Origin: JBEVJC01 sp040510375 | Lineage (GTDB): Bacteria; Bacteroidota; Bacteroidia; Chitinophagales; Chitinophagaceae | DNA length: 64,000 bases | Direction: 5' to 3' | Assembly: GCA_040510375.1 (NCBI GenBank) | Contig: JBEVJC010000004.1 | Coordinates: 36,696 to 100,695 of the forward strand | Part shown: piece after piece, positions 61,850 through 64,000 of the stretch | How the letters are laid out: every line of letters begins with the position of its first letter | Position numbering within the stretch: position 1 is the stretch's first letter | Program-made: the position numbers and the translations under genes | The notes under the pieces: generated by a model | Seen by the model: only the letters and a program-made list of their open reading frames with translations | Told to the model about the DNA's origin: nothing | The model's database searches: none

Positions 61850-62836
61850 TTATTGCATATTGCTGGAAATTGTGATCTGGTCCTTGGTTTTGACAATGGT
61901 GACCGGCGTAGCCATTTCTATGGCTTTCAGCAATTCGTCGAGATTATTATTTTTCACAATGGCGGTGATGGATTGCTGGCGAACATTATCATCGCCCAAT
62001 ACCACCCTCACCCCATAATGGGTACTGATTGTTTTTGCAACTTCCGCCATGGATGCGTTGTCAAATGCCATGCGGTTATCTTTCCAGGCAAGCACGTTGT
62101 CTTCGTTGGCAGTCTTCAGGGCAAATTGTTCTTTATCCATTTCAATAAAATCACCCGGCTTCATTTTTACTTCGCGGCCGTTCTTCATCAAAATGGTTAC
62201 ACTTCCTTCAGTAAGTAACACCGTAGTGCGGTGATCGCGGTTGCTTACATTAAACCTGGTACCGGTAACAATTACATCAAGGTTGCCGGTATGGACAATG
62301 AACCTCTTTTTTTCAGGGGTCTTTGCCACCTGGAAAAAACCTTCACCCTCAAGCCATACTTCCCGGTCATTGTTGCCATCCCAGTTGTTACTGAGACTGA
62401 CGGAACTGTTTGCATTGAGAATCAAAGTAGAACCGTCGGGAAGTTTGTTGGTGCTTAACTGGCCATAGGCCGCTTTCAATTCGGAATGGCGGTCGAAAGA
62501 ACGAAATACAAAGAAACCGGCGATGGCCAGAACTGCCGCGGCCGCGGCAATCTTCCACCAGGTACGGCGGGGTTGCAATTTTATAACGGGGGCATGGTCA
62601 AGCTTCCGGTGAAGATTTTCAAGACTGTCCTCCACCTGCCGGGAATTATGGTTGATTTCCCCGTCCGACAGGCGTTCCAGGAAACCGGCTGCCTCCATAC
62701 TCAATCCGCGAAGTAAGTGGTTGTCCAGCATAAGTTTTTCCCATGCAGCCATCCCCTCGTTATGTTCCCGGAAATACCAGGAAAGAAAACGATCATCGGT
62801 TATTACTTCGGAAACCTCCTTAAACTGTGTATTCAT
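61850..62836 (-). CDS. FecR-family anti-sigma factor
   Basis: The 328-residue protein has a cytoplasmic N-terminus with a sigma-binding helix region (1-85), a membrane helix (about 92-110, IAAAAAVLAIAGFFVF), a periplasmic FecR beta domain (about 125-225, NKLPDGSTLILNANSSVSL, VIVTGTRFNVSN) and a C-terminal DUF4974 domain (about 255-325). It holds the ECF sigma factor inactive until the STN domain of SusC signals. It leads the susC-susD operon and is divergent from the sigma gene at 62980, unlike the usual sigma-fecR order on one strand. Confidence 0.94.
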   Translation of the reverse strand: MNTQFKEVSEVITDDRFLSWYFREHNEGMAAWEKLMLDNHLLRGLSMEAAGFLERLSDGEINHNSRQVEDSLENLHRKLDHAPVIKLQPRRTWWKIAAAAAVLAIAGFFVFRSFDRHSELKAAYGQLSTNKLPDGSTLILNANSSVSLSNNWDGNNDREVWLEGEGFFQVAKTPEKKRFIVHTGNLDVIVTGTRFNVSNRDHRTTVLLTEGSVTILMKNGREVKMKPGDFIEMDKEQFALKTANEDNVLAWKDNRMAFDNASMAEVAKTISTHYGVRVVLGDDNVRQQSITAIVKNNNLDELLKAIEMATPVTIVKTKDQITISSNMQ

Positions 62837-62979
62837 GTCTTAAATCCCCTGGTTTTATAGGTAGTGACAATAACCCTTATTTTGTAATTATCTTTTGAAA
62901 ACTTTTTATAAAATCTTGGTTTATGCAGCAGACAATGTAAATTGAAGCCAACTGCACTGCTTATTACGAAAGATTTTAT

Positions 62980-63528
62980 GTGAACGACAGAAGGTCTGAT
63001 ATAGAAATATGGACATCCTTTAAAGAGGGCGACAGGGACGCTTTTGACGAGTTGTTCCGTCGTTATTATCCCCTGCTCACCAGTTATGGTTCGCGGATCT
63101 GCAATGAAAAAGAAATTCTGGAGGATACTGTACATGACCTTTTTATAGAGTTGTGGCAAAGCAGGTCAAACCCCGGGATCCAGTCGGTGAAGGCATATTT
63201 CCTCAAAGCCATCAAATACAAATTATATAAACATTTTCGCAAAACCGTTCCCTCTTCCGATGCAAGGGAGGTGGACGAAGAGCTGGGTTTTGTGGTCAGC
63301 CACGATCAACTGATAGAAGAAAAGGAAAGCCTGGCAGAGCTCAACCGCATGGTTACAGACGCTGTCAACAGATTACCCAACCGGCAAAAAGAGATCATTT
63401 ACCTGAAGATTTATCATGGCTTGAAGTACGAAGAGATCAGTGAAGTAATGAATATTAATTATCAGGTGGCGCGAAACCTGTTTTCCCAGTCGGTCAAAAA
63501 CCTGCGGGAACTCATGGGAAAATTGTGA
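62980..63528 (+). CDS. ECF sigma factor, Bacteroidota SusC-linked type
   Basis: The 182-residue protein has region 2 (FDELFRRYYPLLTSYGSRI, EDTVHDLFIELW) and region 4 with a HTH (LKYEEISEVMNINYQVARNLF), as in the many sigma factors paired with FecR/SusC. The start is GTG (62980); no upstream in-frame ATG is available. It is divergent from fecR with 143 bp between. nagB follows 66 bp downstream on the same strand, so the sigma gene and amino-sugar catabolism may be cotranscribed. Confidence 0.94.
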   Translation: MNDRRSDIEIWTSFKEGDRDAFDELFRRYYPLLTSYGSRICNEKEILEDTVHDLFIELWQSRSNPGIQSVKAYFLKAIKYKLYKHFRKTVPSSDAREVDEELGFVVSHDQLIEEKESLAELNRMVTDAVNRLPNRQKEIIYLKIYHGLKYEEISEVMNINYQVARNLFSQSVKNLRELMGKL

Positions 63529-63594
63529 ATCCTGCTGATTGTTATGTTACATTTTCTGTAATTGAAACACTTCCATGTGAATCAAACAAGGCGT

Positions 63595-64000
63595 ATGATT
63601 ACTCCCAAAACACATGATCTTACCGACAGTTTCGAAAAAATGCCGGTTTTTATCCATAACTCTATTCAAGAAGGTTCGGTCTTCGTGGCCAAAGAAATCG
63701 CATCACTGATCCGTGATAAACAATCGCGCGATCAGTATTGTGTACTGGGACTTGCCACCGGATCCACTCCAAAAACATTATACGCAGAACTGGTGCGGAT
63801 GCACCGCGAGGAAAACCTGAGCTTTAAAAACGTGGTCAGTTTTAATCTCGATGAATATTATCCCATCGAAAACGATGCCCTGCAAAGTTATAACCGCTTC
63901 ATGCGGACCAACCTCTTTGATCATGTGGATATCGATCCAAAAAATATCCATATCCCCGATGGACAGGTGCGCAAGGAACTGGTAAAACAGTATTGCCTGG
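63595..64000 (+). CDS. nagB: Glucosamine-6-phosphate deaminase, 5' part
   Basis: 135 codons are visible before the right edge. The sequence shows the NagB pattern: LGLATGSTPKTLYAELVRMH near residue 52-72 and FNLDEYYPI, with the catalytic Asp, around residue 84. NagB converts glucosamine-6-phosphate to fructose-6-phosphate and ammonia. The total length cannot be seen: Bacteroidota have both short forms and long forms fused to a C-terminal domain. Position after the sigma factor and close to GH20 points to GlcNAc catabolism. Confidence 0.93.
   Translation, partial: MITPKTHDLTDSFEKMPVFIHNSIQEGSVFVAKEIASLIRDKQSRDQYCVLGLATGSTPKTLYAELVRMHREENLSFKNVVSFNLDEYYPIENDALQSYNRFMRTNLFDHVDIDPKNIHIPDGQVRKELVKQYCL

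Noticed and set aside
1..64000. CRISPR arrays, insertion sequences, prophage or integrase genes, rRNA and tRNA
   Set aside because: None was seen when scanning both strands; the only repeats are short or coding.

Overview
The window is a compact stretch of a Bacteroidota chromosome, most likely from the Chitinophagales/Chitinophagaceae. Evidence: two SusC/SusD outer-membrane pairs, a FecR/ECF sigma regulator, many short exported or lipobox proteins, DUF3857, DUF5686 and DUF2911 families, almost no Shine-Dalgarno sequences, and repeated TAnnTTTG -7 boxes in front of genes. The family-level placement is inferred from protein style, not from a marker gene. I see no rRNA, tRNA, CRISPR array, transposase, prophage or integrase gene. 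Gene density is high and both ends cut through genes.

Layout. 1-1425: 5' part of a DUF5686 envelope protein (minus). 1863-5051: phoH, then a tight plus-strand run of lipoprotein, fluC/crcB, inorganic pyrophosphatase and an exported protein. 5022-7410: a cytoplasmic NlpC/P60 peptidase, an ECF sigma factor with a small membrane partner, and guanine deaminase. 7548-14884: small housekeeping and hypothetical genes (MurC/Mpl-like ligase, DUF1905/YdeI, DinB, RRM protein, DsbA-fold protein, esterase). 15126-23969: clpB, a degenerate serine hydrolase, a tandem DUF3857 transglutaminase-fold pair, queG. 24015-28263: one minus-strand unit of ECF sigma factor, a protein that appears to span the envelope, an LVIVD propeller lipoprotein and a small barrel. 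28367-38552: DUF2911, SRPBCC, ABC-2 permease, sppA, folK, deoxynucleoside kinase, MFS, YkgJ-type, gcvP. 38755-44509: AlkC-like glycosylase, CarboxypepD-like protein, FMN oxygenase, then peroxiredoxin, epimerase and a GH2 glycosidase. 44683-51450: SusC, SusD and a phosphodiesterase/alkaline phosphatase fusion. 51644-54907: MscS channel, CWC protein, DUF4385. 54972-64000: GH20 hexosaminidase, SusD, SusC, FecR, ECF sigma factor and the start of nagB.

How parts work together. The right end reads as an amino-sugar glycan locus: SusCD imports oligosaccharide, GH20 releases GlcNAc, NagB feeds it into glycolysis, and the divergent sigma/FecR pair senses substrate. The 44.7-51.5 kb unit looks like a SusCD locus for a phosphorylated organic substrate, because its third gene joins a phosphodiesterase-like domain to an alkaline phosphatase. 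FluC beside the fluoride-sensitive pyrophosphatase is a meaningful pairing. The best candidate for something undescribed is the 24-28 kb unit, where one polypeptide appears to carry a cytoplasmic anti-sigma-like tip, one inner-membrane helix, a long repeat-bearing periplasmic linker and a C-terminal outer-membrane barrel.
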